Notes: a model not told the origin generated them from the letters alone. Shown: positions 43,992 through 53,936, numbered from the stretch's first letter. The stretch is 64,000 bases of DNA from Nostoc flagelliforme FACHB-838 (GCF_014698065.1 NZ_JACJSI010000008.1:62001-126000); one strand, 5' to 3'. A program made the numbers and translations.

Positions 43992-45485
43992 TTAGAGGGT
44001 GAAGTAAAATGTTGCGCCTTGCTCTACTGCACTTTCGGCCCAAACACGGCCACCATGACGGTGAATAATCCGCTGTACAGTAGCTAATCCGATGCCAGTG
44101 CCTTCAAATTCAGTCATGGCGTGCAGGCGCTGAAAAGCACCGAAGAGTTTCTCAACATAGGCCATATCGAAGCCTGTGCCATCATCACGGACAAAATACA
44201 CATGGGTGTTATCTTGCTGCAAAAGCCCAAATTCTATGCGTGCTTTTTGATGTTTTCCTGTAAATTTCCACGCATTACCCAGCAGGTTTTCTAGCACGAT
44301 TCGTAACAAATGAGTATCACCATTAGTAACCAATCCTGGCGTAATGGTAAACTCCACTTGGCGTTCTGGTTGGGTTTTGTGCAACTCTGTAGCGATCGCC
44401 TCCACTAGTGCGCTCAGATCAACCTTTTCGTCACGCATCTCACTGCGCGTCAATCGTGACAGATTCAGTAAATCATCGATCAGTTGTGCCATTCGCTGGG
44501 TGGCTGCACGCACACGTTGGAGATAGTTTTGACCTAGCACATCCAGCTTGTCAGCATAATCTTCTAGTAGCGCTTGGCTAAAGCCGTCGATGCTCCGTAA
44601 GGGGGCCCGCAGATCGTGAGACACAGAATAACTAAATGCTTCCATCTCTTTGTTAGTAGCTTCAAGTTGTGCTGTGCGTTCGGCGACTCGCTGCTCAAGC
44701 TGGACGTTCAGGCGCAGAATCTCTGACTCCGCCTTTTTGCGCTCATTAATTTCAGTTTGTAATTCTTCGTTAGTGTTTCTAAGTTCGGCAGTCTGTTTGT
44801 TAACCTCTATTTCTAACTCATCACGAGCCTTTTGCAAAGAATTTTCCATCCGCTTGCGTTTAACAAGTTCCTGATTGGTGATTATGGCTGCTAAACCGAC
44901 GATCGCAGAAGCAATAATGCTACCAAAAATAGTCAGCAAAGTTGTTTGATGAGCGCTGGCGTTTGCCTCTATTGACCGCTGTTTCAACAACTCATTTTCT
45001 TCGTTCTCCATATCTGTAGTCAGCATTCGGATATCCTCCATGATTTGCTGACCCTGATCTGTCTGAACTATTTGCAGCGCGGACTCTAAATCTTTGCTCC
45101 TAGCTTTAATCGCCTGTTCCATCAAAACCAGTTTTTTGGCAATCAGGGGTTTAAGGTTATCGAGCCGTCGCTGTTGATTGGGGTTATCCGCAGTCAATCG
45201 GCGCAGAACCTTGAGTTTCTGATCAATATCACCAGTTGCACTGCGATAGGGTTCCAGATACTTTTCTTTGCCCGTGAGAAGATAGCCCCGTTGTCCAGTC
45301 TCTGCATCTCTGATCTGTGACATTACTTCTTTTGTTTTTTCAAGCACCTCACGTGTGTGTGTAACCCATTGAGCGTTTTCCCTATACTGAAGCAAACTAA
45401 GATACGAGACTACGCCAACACCAGCCATAATTGCGACTGCTATTACAAAACTGCCCGTATTCTTTTTGTAAATAGCCCATTCCAT
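43992..45485 (-). CDS. CHASE3-domain sensor histidine kinase
   Basis: The 497-residue kinase has a membrane helix at about 12-32, a CHASE3 sensor region (about 35-175) with [21 protein letters not shown], a second helix at about 182-202, a coiled coil (210-280), and a HisKA domain with [12 protein letters not shown] (H290). The ATPase domain has [16 protein letters not shown] and GTGIGLATV. The extracytoplasmic CHASE3 domain senses an unknown stimulus. It is the first gene of a four-gene signalling operon. Phytochrome-type kinases share this [13 protein letters not shown] core, but there is no chromophore domain. Confidence 0.93.
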   Translation of the reverse strand: MEWAIYKKNTGSFVIAVAIMAGVGVVSYLSLLQYRENAQWVTHTREVLEKTKEVMSQIRDAETGQRGYLLTGKEKYLEPYRSATGDIDQKLKVLRRLTADNPNQQRRLDNLKPLIAKKLVLMEQAIKARSKDLESALQIVQTDQGQQIMEDIRMLTTDMENEENELLKQRSIEANASAHQTTLLTIFGSIIASAIVGLAAIITNQELVKRKRMENSLQKARDELEIEVNKQTAELRNTNEELQTEINERKKAESEILRLNVQLEQRVAERTAQLEATNKEMEAFSYSVSHDLRAPLRSIDGFSQALLEDYADKLDVLGQNYLQRVRAATQRMAQLIDDLLNLSRLTRSEMRDEKVDLSALVEAIATELHKTQPERQVEFTITPGLVTNGDTHLLRIVLENLLGNAWKFTGKHQKARIEFGLLQQDNTHVYFVRDDGTGFDMAYVEKLFGAFQRLHAMTEFEGTGIGLATVQRIIHRHGGRVWAESAVEQGATFYFTL

Positions 45486-46669
45486 TTTTTACCTTCCAAG
45501 TTGAAAAAGTAGCTGCTGACTAAATTGGTAAAAAGGGTGAGCCAGCGCTATAGATCGGTAACAGCCGCTCTCTACTGGCTGTCTTCTCTACAAGAGGCTA
45601 CGCCAATGACACGCTCCGCGATCACAGCGTTAGCGCCGTTAGGATTGTTACGCATTCGCGTTCCCATCTCTGAACCAGAAGGGTGACTAGTAGCCCCACT
45701 ACTCGTCATAGTTCTAGTAACTGATACCAAGTTTATTAACTTTGAGAGCTAATTAGCTCTAATAAAGGATATCTATATTAATTAATGATTGTCAGCGTAT
45801 ATCTTCTAAGACATGGGAAAGCAAATAATAAATTTTGTTAGATTATTTAATATATTTCTCTAGCTACTTTCACTAGATTTTCGCTTGCATAAATTATATT
45901 GATATGCTAAATAATATCAGTAATTACACTTAAAAACATTAATTTTTATTAGCTTGATATTAAATTGACTTGGCAAATACTTAGATTAATAAAGACAGAA
46001 GGTACTATCAGTAATTCGAAAAATTCTGCATCGTTAAGAGATTAAGGCGAAATGTTTGTCAAATAGTGCCACTTTGCCCAAAAGCGTTGTTCTGTCTACA
46101 TTTCAGCCGTAGAAAATTTGCATTATTAATGTCTGCTAGTTAGTATCAGCAAGTATGTATGTAGCCCACCAATTTTTAAGTTTTCGCCCGAAAGTGATTT
46201 AAGAAAGACAATCAAGCAGAGGTGAAGTAATCCCAATACGGTTCAAGCATTTTTCACTTTCCTTGTGGTCTGGGGAATGGGGTTGCAGGTATTGGGTAAA
46301 GTAAAGGATGTATTCAAAACCTTTCCCCTTTTCCCCTTTAACCGAACCGTATTGGAAGTAATCCCATCCACAAATCGAAGCGATCGCTTTTAAAGGGTCT
46401 AGAAGGCTTGAAACTCTTGCAGATATGACTTGTGTTCCCTACTACCAAAGGATATTAGAGGGGGTTAAATTAGGTTTCGCGTTGGTTTTTCAATATAACG
46501 TGAAAAGTGAGGACAACTTATCAGGAACTGTAGGACTTGAATGTGTAGTTAACAGTGTGCCAAATAACAAGCAATAAGTGCATAAAACTACAAAATCTAA
46601 CTGTATTTATTTATATAGGTTCAAATACAACAAACTCAATCTAGTTTGAAATTATTAAGGTGAAAAATT
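45486..46669. other. 1.2-kb intergenic region with repeats and one MITE
   Basis: A GC-rich block at 45545-45710 is made of GCTACGCCAATGAC/GCGTTAGCGCC dispersed repeats. The middle, 45720-46200, is AT-rich without coding signal. A MITE sits at 46233-46355 (see separate entry). After it, up to the gene at 46670, no gene was found. The promoter of the kinase operon must lie near 45486-45560; I could not place it. Confidence 0.5.
46233..46355. mobile_element. 123-bp MITE with 12-bp inverted ends and 8-bp target duplication
   Basis: CCAATACGGTTC at 46233-46244 and GAACCGTATTGG at 46344-46355 are exact inverted repeats. AAGTAATC directly precedes the left end (46225-46232) and directly follows the right end (46356-46363). 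The interior is non-coding and contains a TTTCCCCTTTTCCCC stretch. These are the marks of a small non-autonomous transposon; the 8-bp duplication should help name its parent family. Confidence 0.8.
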
Positions 46670-46957
46670 ATGACAAGCTTTATTCAAGCCCAGTTACACG
46701 ATGATTTACTGCACCCAGTCCGCGAGTGGTTGGAAACGATAGAAATTCATAACTCCAAATTGGCTCATTTCCTGTGCAAATCTATTCCTGCTCAGTGTCC
46801 CTTTAAGCGAGATATCATGCTGTTTGGTCGGAAGCTATTTCACATACCTCCGATGTGTAAATTAAATCCCCTATACGAGGAAGTGGTTGGTTTACGTTTT
46901 AAAGCACTTTGTTATCTTGCCGATGAATGCGGTGAAGATGTCACAGCCTATTGCTAA
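46670..46957 (+). CDS. Mo-dependent nitrogenase C-terminal domain (Mo-nitro_C) protein
   Basis: This 95-residue protein matches the Mo-nitro_C domain, which in cyanobacteria exists as small stand-alone proteins. Visible marks are HPVREWLETIEI at the N-terminus, AHFLCKSIPAQCPFKRDI in the middle with two cysteines, and LNPLYEEVVGLRFKALCYLADEC in shorter blocks near the end. AAGGTGAAAAATT precedes the ATG. Function is unproven; the name comes from similarity to an end region found with nitrogenase genes. No nif genes are near. An OmpR-type regulator follows on the same strand about 190 bases later. Confidence 0.85.
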   Translation: MTSFIQAQLHDDLLHPVREWLETIEIHNSKLAHFLCKSIPAQCPFKRDIMLFGRKLFHIPPMCKLNPLYEEVVGLRFKALCYLADECGEDVTAYC

Positions 46958-47150
46958 TAGCAGTTGGGTCGTTCTTTGATCAAGGAGCGATCAATAATTG
47001 CAGACTTACGGTTGTTACTTACTCAGGTTTATACTAAGCTAACGTACACCTAATTTAGATGTTTGGCTATTAAGTAGCTGACACCTCAAAGACAGTGTTC
47101 CCAGACCGTATTATTGCTTACCGTACCCTGCTGAAATCATTAACATTATC

Positions 47151-47825
47151 ATGACGCACATCTTACTGGTTGAAGATGAGGTCAAACTGGCACGATTTGT
47201 TGAATTGGAATTGAATTATGAAGGCTATCAAGTCAGTGTTGCCTACGATGGATTAACTGCACTCACCGCAGCGCGTGAGTTACATCTGGATTTAGTAATT
47301 TTAGACTGGATGTTGCCTGGTTTATCGGGGTTGGAAATTTGCCGCCGCCTGCGAAGTATTGTTGATAGAGTGCCGATAATCTTATTAACCGTCAAAGATG
47401 AAGTGAGCGATCGCATTGCAGGCTTAGAGGCTGGTGCTGATGATTACCTCGTTAAACCCTTCAGTGTTGATGAATTATTAGCTAGAGTCAGTGTTCACCT
47501 GCGAAGAAGCCATCAAGCAGACAAAGCAGATGTTTTAGAATTTGAAGACCTGAGTTTAAATCGTCGCACGCGGGAAGTGTATCGACATCAGCGGTTAGTT
47601 GAGTTAACTGCTAAGGAATTTGATTTATTAGAATATTTACTTGCCCATCCGCGAGAGGTAATTACCTGCGATCGCATTTTAAAGGAAGCCTGGGGTTACG
47701 ACATCATGGGCGACGCCAACATCATCGAAGCTTACATTCGCTACCTACGCCTAAAACTTGAAGCCAATAACGAAAAATGCCTAATTCAAACTGTGAGCGG
47801 TGTTGGGTATACATTACGTGATTGA
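47151..47825 (+). CDS. OmpR-family response regulator transcription factor
   Basis: The 224-residue protein has a receiver domain (1-120) with phosphoacceptor D52 (VILDWMLPG), T in LLTVKDE and K in VKPFS. A winged-helix DNA-binding domain (about 128-222) follows with LTAKEFDLLEYLL, the recognition helix region NIIEAYIRYLRLKL and the ending VSGVGYTLRD. All switch residues are present. There is no adjacent kinase, so it is an orphan. Its position just upstream of the arsenosugar-type cluster (about 140 bases) raises, but does not prove, a regulatory link. Confidence 0.92.
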   Translation: MTHILLVEDEVKLARFVELELNYEGYQVSVAYDGLTALTAARELHLDLVILDWMLPGLSGLEICRRLRSIVDRVPIILLTVKDEVSDRIAGLEAGADDYLVKPFSVDELLARVSVHLRRSHQADKADVLEFEDLSLNRRTREVYRHQRLVELTAKEFDLLEYLLAHPREVITCDRILKEAWGYDIMGDANIIEAYIRYLRLKLEANNEKCLIQTVSGVGYTLRD

Positions 47826-47967
47826 ATTTGAGGATTGCCCCAGTCCCCAAAATCCATCGTTAATATGAAGATTTAGATTTTTTGGCAATCTGAGTAAAAA
47901 CTCATCCAACTCAGAGTTAATTATATTAGGATGCACAAAGCTGTCATAATCTAAAATCTAAAACTGC

Positions 47968-48936
47968 ATGACCTATCTAGAAACAGCAGCGCAATTCTAC
48001 CGCGAAGTTGCCCAAACCCCGCAAGTTGGACTTTGTTGTGTGCAAAGTACACCCCTGCAACTACCAGGATTGAAAATTTCTTTGCCAATGCAGGAAATGA
48101 ACTATGGTTGTGGCACCACTGTTCACCCTACGGAACTAGGAAACCAACCGACTGTGCTGTATGTCGGCGTTGGCGGCGGCTTAGAAGCGTTGCAATTCGC
48201 TTATTTTTCGCGCTATGCAAGTGCTGTAATTGCTGTTGAACCGGTTGGAGCCATGCGGGAAGCTGCTGCACGTAACTTGCAAATTGCTGCTCAAGAAAAC
48301 CCCTGGTTTGACACCAGCTTTGTAGAAATCCGTGAAGGCGATGCTTTTAACTTACCTGTTGCTGATGCTAGCGTCGATATAGTCGCCCAAAATTGCCTTT
48401 TCAACATCTTTGAACCAGAAGATTTAACTCGTGCTTTAAAAGAGGCATATCGGGTATTAAAACCAGGTGGACGCTTGCAGATGAGCGATCCAATTGCTAC
48501 TCGTCCAATTCCAGCACATCTTCAACAAGATGAGCGACTGAGGGCCATGTGTTTATCAGGCGCACTCACATATCAAGAGTATACTGAGCGGATTATAAAT
48601 GCTGGTTTTGGTCAAATTGAAATTCGCGCTCGTCGTCCTTATCGTCTTTTAGATTCCCAGACTTATAATTTAGAAGAAAATCTACTTTTAGAAAGTTTGG
48701 ATTCTGTCTCTTTTAAAGTTGAAATTCCAGAAGATGGTGCTTGTGTTTTCACTGGTAAAACAGCAATTTATGCTGGTGCTGAACCTTTCTTTGACGACTC
48801 AGCAGGTCATTTACTTCAGCTAGGTATTCCCGCAGCAGTGTGTGATAAAACTGCTGCTAAACTTTCTGCTATCAAGCCAGCAGAAATAATTGTTACCAAT
48901 TCAACCTGGCATTATAGCGGTGGTGGCTGTTGCTAA
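47968..48936 (+). CDS. arsM: Arsenite methyltransferase of the arsenosugar pathway (ArsM)
   Basis: The 322-residue protein uses SAM to methylate arsenite, here probably as the first step to arsenosugars. The SAM-binding core is VLYVGVGGGLEAL near residue 65, with VIAVEPVGAM and YRVLKPGGRLQM following. Cysteines suited to arsenic are present: CC at 23-24, the MNYGCGTT motif near 47 and a terminal GGGCC. This matches the specialised cyanobacterial ArsM type found with ArsS. A PiT-family transporter and arsS follow on the same strand, which strengthens the call. Start is the ATG at 47968. Confidence 0.87.
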   Translation: MTYLETAAQFYREVAQTPQVGLCCVQSTPLQLPGLKISLPMQEMNYGCGTTVHPTELGNQPTVLYVGVGGGLEALQFAYFSRYASAVIAVEPVGAMREAAARNLQIAAQENPWFDTSFVEIREGDAFNLPVADASVDIVAQNCLFNIFEPEDLTRALKEAYRVLKPGGRLQMSDPIATRPIPAHLQQDERLRAMCLSGALTYQEYTERIINAGFGQIEIRARRPYRLLDSQTYNLEENLLLESLDSVSFKVEIPEDGACVFTGKTAIYAGAEPFFDDSAGHLLQLGIPAAVCDKTAAKLSAIKPAEIIVTNSTWHYSGGGCC

Positions 48937-49099
48937 TTTCTTCATAAAGGATTCAGGTGTAAGTAGTCAGAATGGGCTAAACGCCCCGCTACCGCTAACA
49001 GAATAATTCTGTGTGGCCGGATAATGAATGCAAAATTTGAACATTTCACTTATTACATTCTGAATTCTGACTTCTGGTTTCTTCTTTACAAACCCAAAA

Positions 49100-50059
49100 A
49101 TGTTGTTAATTAGTCTATTTTTAGCTATGCTTTTTTTAGCATATTCCAATGGCGCAAATGATAACTTTAAAGGTGTAGCAACGTTGTTTGGTAGCAGAAC
49201 AAGTAGCTATCAAACAGCAATTTTATGGGCAACTTTTACAACTTTTGCTGGTGCAATCACTGCAAGTTTTTTAGCAAGAACACTAATTCAAAACTTCTCT
49301 GGAAAAGGTCTATTACCTGATGCGATCGCTAACTCCCCAGAGTTTCATATAGCGGTAGCGATCGCAACTGGTTTAACTGTACTCATTGCCACCCTCATGG
49401 GGTTTCCCATTTCCACAACTCACAGTTTAACGGGTGCTATTGTTGGCGCTGGATTAGTTGCGATCGGACTAAAACTTAATTTTGCCGCTTTGGGAACTTC
49501 CTTTATTTTACCTTTATTACTCAGTCCAATCATTGCTATTCCTTTAGGAGCAGGAATTTACGGATTATCTGGCTATACTAATTATAAATGGCATCTATCA
49601 GTTAATCAAAAAATGGTTGATACTTGCCATTTTCTCAGCGCTGGAATTGTCAGTTTTGCTAGAGGATTAAATGATACTCCTAAGATTGTTTCATTTATTC
49701 TAATTATTGAATATTTCTCGATTCAGGGAGGGATGATTACAATAGCGCTCGCAATGGCGCTTGGCGGTTTACTCAACTCTCAAAAAGTTGCTGTCACCAT
49801 GAGTGAAAAGATTACCTCCCTGAATCATACTCAAGGCTTATCAGCGAATATAGTAACTGGAGTTCTGGTCATTGTAGCTAGTCAGTTTGGGCTTCCAGTT
49901 TCTACTACTCACGTTTCGGTTAGTTCTATTTTTGGTGTGGGATTGATTAGCAAAAAATCTAATATGCGTGTTTTTTTTCAGATTCTATTATCGTGGATTT
50001 TAACTTTACCAACTGCGGCAATTATTAGTGGAATAACCTACAGATTATTGCAAGGTTAG
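49100..50059 (+). CDS. PiT-family inorganic phosphate transporter
   Basis: The 319-residue inner-membrane protein has about ten hydrophobic helices and the PiT signature GANDNFKGVATLFG at the N-terminus, with a second, similar motif, RGLNDTPK, in the middle; PISTTHS and PVSTTHV repeat motifs reflect the internal duplication. PiT proteins move phosphate (and can carry arsenate) with a cation. Lying between arsM and arsS, it may handle phosphate or an arsenic compound for that pathway; the substrate is inference. It begins with ATG at 49100; gaps to neighbours are 163 and 43 bases. Confidence 0.87.
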   Translation: MLLISLFLAMLFLAYSNGANDNFKGVATLFGSRTSSYQTAILWATFTTFAGAITASFLARTLIQNFSGKGLLPDAIANSPEFHIAVAIATGLTVLIATLMGFPISTTHSLTGAIVGAGLVAIGLKLNFAALGTSFILPLLLSPIIAIPLGAGIYGLSGYTNYKWHLSVNQKMVDTCHFLSAGIVSFARGLNDTPKIVSFILIIEYFSIQGGMITIALAMALGGLLNSQKVAVTMSEKITSLNHTQGLSANIVTGVLVIVASQFGLPVSTTHVSVSSIFGVGLISKKSNMRVFFQILLSWILTLPTAAIISGITYRLLQG

Positions 50060-50102
50060 AAAAACTGTATATAGTTGTGCCATTTTTAAGGAATAGTAAA
50101 TA

Positions 50103-51110
50103 ATGCAAACTCAATCAATAATTACACTAGATAAAGCAGTCAAACCCTTTAACCACAAACTCACTTCACCTTTAACGAAAAAAGGAATCACTGTTTTACA
50201 AATTAATCTAGGTAAGCGTTGTAACCTTGCTTGTACACACTGTCATGTGGAAGCCGGGCCAAAACGTACAGAAGAACTTTCTCCTGAAATTTGCGAACAA
50301 TTGATTTCGCTAATCCATAAATTTCCCGAAATTAAAATATTGGATTTAACTGGTGGCGCACCAGAAATGAATTATGGATTTAAGCCATTGGTGGAAGCAG
50401 CAACAGCAACTGGTAAACAAGTGATTGTCCGGTCTAATTTGACCATTTATTTTGAAGATGGATTTGGCGATATACCAGAATATTTTGCTAAACACCAAGT
50501 AAGAGTTGTGGCTTCCCTACCCTGTTACTTAGCAGATAATGTTGATAAGATGCGCGGTACTGGTGTTTTTGATAGTTCAGTCAAAGCTTTGCAGTGGCTT
50601 AACCAACTCGGCTATGGTAAAGACAAAAATTTAATTTTGGACTTGGTTTTTAATCCGCAATTACCCACCGATGAAAAATTTTCTCTAGCTCCAGAACAGA
50701 GTAACTTAGAACAACATTACAAAATGTTCTTACAAGAACATTTTGATATTGTATTTAATAACCTCTTTACCATTACTAACCTCCCAGTTGGTAGAACTAA
50801 AATGCATTTAGAACGGAAAAAACTGTACGCCAGCTATTTGCAGTTTTTAGAATTGCATTTTAATCTCAACACAGTTGAACATTTAATGTGCCGTGATGAA
50901 CTTTCAATTGACTATCTAGGCAATGTATATGATTGTGACTTTAACCAAATGATGAATTTACCTGCTAAAACTCGCAATGGTGAAACTTTAACAGTTGGCA
51001 AATTGTTAGAAGCTGGTAGTTTAAATCTGATTAATGAGATACAAACTGCTGCTTATTGTTATGGTTGTACTGCTGGGTGTGGTTCTAGTTGTGGTGGCGC
51101 TTTGCTGTGA
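50103..51110 (+). CDS. arsS: Arsenosugar biosynthesis radical SAM protein ArsS
   Basis: ArsS is a radical-SAM enzyme that transfers the deoxyadenosyl group of SAM to dimethylarsenite, making the arsenosugar core. The 335-residue protein has the cluster motif C40-x3-C44-x2-C47 (CNLACTHC), the GGAPEMN region for SAM binding, and a cysteine-rich C-terminal domain with MCRDELS, YDCDFNQM and a final YCYGCTAGCGSSCGG. This matches the radical SAM/Cys-rich family. Gene order arsM-PiT-arsS on one strand supports the role. A hairpin at 51178 ends the cluster. Confidence 0.88.
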   Translation: MQTQSIITLDKAVKPFNHKLTSPLTKKGITVLQINLGKRCNLACTHCHVEAGPKRTEELSPEICEQLISLIHKFPEIKILDLTGGAPEMNYGFKPLVEAATATGKQVIVRSNLTIYFEDGFGDIPEYFAKHQVRVVASLPCYLADNVDKMRGTGVFDSSVKALQWLNQLGYGKDKNLILDLVFNPQLPTDEKFSLAPEQSNLEQHYKMFLQEHFDIVFNNLFTITNLPVGRTKMHLERKKLYASYLQFLELHFNLNTVEHLMCRDELSIDYLGNVYDCDFNQMMNLPAKTRNGETLTVGKLLEAGSLNLINEIQTAAYCYGCTAGCGSSCGGALL

Positions 51111-51177
51111 AAGAGGCAGGAGGGAACCCACGTTTTTAAACAACAGGTCTTCGCGAAACTCACTTTAAGCGTTGATA

Positions 51178-51206
51178 TAGCTTGCTGACCCTTACCCAGC
51201 AAGCTA
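51178..51206 (+). terminator. Hairpin after arsS
   Basis: TAGCTTGCTG (51178-51187) and CAGCAAGCTA (51197-51206) form a perfect 10-bp stem. It lies 68 bases after the arsS stop. No strong T-run follows, so termination is plausible but not certain. Confidence 0.5.
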
Positions 51207-51357
51207 GAAGAATCCTATCAAAATAATTTTATGTACTAATTTTTTAGGATAGCTTTAATTCTACTAATACAATATCTGCTGCAACACTTCCATTAACTCG
51301 ATAACGCATTAATTGATAAAAGAATATTTTCAAAAATAGAGTCGGGTTTTTGATTAT

Positions 51358-52198
51358 TTATTGAAGTAATCTCAATTTAGATACTGTTTGATGTTTTCCA
51401 AATTTAAATAAACTAAAATTGTTTGTTGATCTTGCCATAACAGAATTTGCCGGTGGCATATAAAATTTTATCTCACAGCCTAGTTGCTCTGCTAGTTATT
51501 CATAAGATTTTTTACTCCAACGTAGCAGATGATGTGGTGGATAATTTAATATATCAAACCAGTCTGATTCAACCGACATAGGTGAATAAGGAGTGCTGAT
51601 GAATATACTACCCATCGGTTTAATAACAGAAAGCATTGATGCAATAAATTGCTTTGGTTGGCTAATATGTTCTAAGCAATGAAAAGACAATACATAGTCA
51701 AAGCTTTGATTAGGGAATTTATTGTAAAAACTCTCAATTGTTTCACAGTAAACTTCAAATCCTCTTGCCTGACATTGCTGAATAGATTCTGGAGTTGTAT
51801 CCAAACTAACTATACGAGTATTTGAAATTTTGTTGGCAATTTCAAGAAAATTACCTCCTCCGCAGCCCACATCTAAGATAGAAATCGAATTTTCTCTTTC
51901 TCGCTTATTTATTTCCTCGAATTACAGCAAGCCATTCCCATCTAGATTCTGGATAATAACCTGGTCTAGTAGTAACCCATTGGTAAAATGACTCGCTACC
52001 TGCTTCTAAAGGGAAAGCATATTCAAGCGAACAATTTTTACATTGCTTTATTTTATAATCTATTATTTCAATTTTTTCTGGAGGTTTTTCCGCAAAATAA
52101 TCTTCTAATTCGGTTATAATATTTTTTTGAGATAATGAACGAATATGGATGCCTTTATGACTACAAACAGGGCATTGATTTGAAACATTTTTAATCAT
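51358..52198 (-). pseudogene. Disrupted class I SAM methyltransferase gene
   Basis: The reading frame starts at 52198 (MIKNVSNQCPVCSHKG, a zinc-finger-like opening) and runs to ESRWEWLAVIRGNK, where it ends. Removing one base of the CC at 51915-51916 restores a frame reading IREINKRERENSIS, then ILDVGCGGGNFLEI, the SAM motif. That frame continues through FDYVLSFHCLEHISQP until a TAA at 51496-51498 (after WSKKSYE), beyond which it stays open (LAEQLGCEIKFYMPP...) to 51358. So one frameshift and one nonsense codon break a protein of about 280 residues. Two independent lesions argue against sequencing error alone. Confidence 0.75.
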
Positions 52199-52213
52199 AA
52201 TTACAAATTACTA

Positions 52214-53848
52214 TTATTTCCCCTGCCATAGTCGACGCAACGACCGAAAAATATTTACAAATTTTTCTTCTAGCCAGAGCATAACATAATCAAGCCATTC
52301 CAGAAGTTGCTCTAAGGGGTGCTTTTCATAACCCGTTGTAGTTGCTTTGGTTTCTATCCAATCTGGTTGTGCCTCAACTTGACTGCTTTGGTGAAACTGC
52401 TGTTTCAACATTTCCCCTTTACGACTCTCGCTTTTAGTTTGGGAAATGCTAGTTCGGGTTTGTTTTGCAGAGGCGACTTGTCTAGATGTTTTTTGACTTG
52501 AGGCAAGATTACTATTTGGTTGTTTTCTTCGCACTAAACTAGATTCGACTTTAGGTTGTTTTACACTCAAATTCAGTGGTGAAAAATGCCCTACTGATAA
52601 ACTTGAGGCTAAAGCAGGATTTTTCCTTCGAGAAACTGTAACTGGCTTATTAACTAAAGTTTCGGTGTCACCAAATAAATGATTCCACGTTAGCCAAGGC
52701 TCATCTCTTAAATCCTGGTTCTCCAACTGAGGGCTTTTGGACAAAACTTTTCTCAGGCGTGATGAGAATAGTTTACTTGGCAATCGTTCATCACTAATTG
52801 TTGGCTCAAGTGTTTTTCTACTACCAACACCAAAAAAGTAATTAAGCGCCGCCTCAATCAAAGCGTGAATATTTGTATGAGTTTCCAAACTATCAGCAGT
52901 AGCTGCAATTTCTCCATTAGAGGCTAATTGCTCTTTGCCATAAAGAAATATTTTTAACTGAGTTTGGGCAAGTTGGACTACTTCCTGACTACGTTCTTGG
53001 ACAGGTACTAAAGCATTTGATTCTAACTTAGCAACGGCTATATCTAAAAATGCTAATAATCTATCTGTATTAAGTAAATCTTTTGGTATTTTGTCAGCTA
53101 AAACTAGAGCTTTGGCTGTATTTATATCAGTGATTTTTGCTAATAAACTGTCAATTTGTGGTAATAGCTGCGTTTCCTTTTTAGCTTCAATCAGACGCCA
53201 AGACTGCCAGTAATTAGCAACTTCATTAATAATTCGATTTTCTAATTTTACCTGCTGTTGGGGTGTTAAAATGTCTAAAATTTCATTATCAGCAGTAACA
53301 AGTACTAAACTACGGTTATTCAAATTTGTAGCAATTCCCCGTACTATTGGATGCTGCTTGAGAGCATTCTCTAAATATGAAGGATTTGGGCTTACGGCTT
53401 GATTGTTTGTAATATTTGATGATTCAGTAAGATTAGCGTTATTACCAATGAATTTTGGTCGAAAAACTCCTAAAAAAATTAAAGGTTTGAAATGTTGAGA
53501 TGTTTTTGTAGGAGTGGAAGCGGTTTCATCAGATGACAGAGAATAAACTGCTTCTAGTACATTTTGAATCGGACTATCAGCATTTTGAAGAGTTTCGGGC
53601 TGAAAATCGGTATTATTTGGTTGTAACTTTAGTCTAGTTTGTGGTTCTTGAGTATGTATCGTTTTCCCAGATGATTCAGATGACTGAAACAGTAGATACA
53701 CTGGGTAAAGTAATACCTCCACGCCCCACTTAGTGGCGACTTGCAAATGTCGGTAGGTGTGTTCCCACTGTTGTGTTACCCGCCGAGATTGCTGGTGGAC
53801 AAAGTTAAATAGTCTGCTTTGATAACGACCAGAGGAACCAGAAGACAT
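52214..53848 (-). CDS. Hypothetical protein of 544 residues
   Basis: I do not recognise a family. The opening, GRYQSRLFNFVHQQSRRVTQQW, is basic and helical; WGVEVLLYPVYLLFQ at about 40-55 is a hydrophobic stretch that may bind a membrane. A helical middle (about 165-320, with NRIINEVANYWQSWRL) is followed by a long Ser/Gln/Lys-rich, probably disordered region (about 380-505). It ends with an aromatic, amphipathic helix, LEQLLEWLDYVMLWLEEKFVNIF. It lies only 15 bases from the methyltransferase pseudogene and is divergent from the mannosidase gene. Confidence 0.7.
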   Translation of the reverse strand: MSSGSSGRYQSRLFNFVHQQSRRVTQQWEHTYRHLQVATKWGVEVLLYPVYLLFQSSESSGKTIHTQEPQTRLKLQPNNTDFQPETLQNADSPIQNVLEAVYSLSSDETASTPTKTSQHFKPLIFLGVFRPKFIGNNANLTESSNITNNQAVSPNPSYLENALKQHPIVRGIATNLNNRSLVLVTADNEILDILTPQQQVKLENRIINEVANYWQSWRLIEAKKETQLLPQIDSLLAKITDINTAKALVLADKIPKDLLNTDRLLAFLDIAVAKLESNALVPVQERSQEVVQLAQTQLKIFLYGKEQLASNGEIAATADSLETHTNIHALIEAALNYFFGVGSRKTLEPTISDERLPSKLFSSRLRKVLSKSPQLENQDLRDEPWLTWNHLFGDTETLVNKPVTVSRRKNPALASSLSVGHFSPLNLSVKQPKVESSLVRRKQPNSNLASSQKTSRQVASAKQTRTSISQTKSESRKGEMLKQQFHQSSQVEAQPDWIETKATTTGYEKHPLEQLLEWLDYVMLWLEEKFVNIFRSLRRLWQGK

Positions 53849-53936
53849 AGTAGTAATTTTTTAGTTCAAGTCTTGTATAAGTTGTGAGACTCGGGCCAAA
53901 CAATAAAAACGACCAACACCTCATATTAGCGAATAT

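Noticed and set aside
48967-49149. Minus-strand frame of 60 codons overlapping the PiT start
   Set aside because: Antisense to the start of a clear gene and not protein-like.
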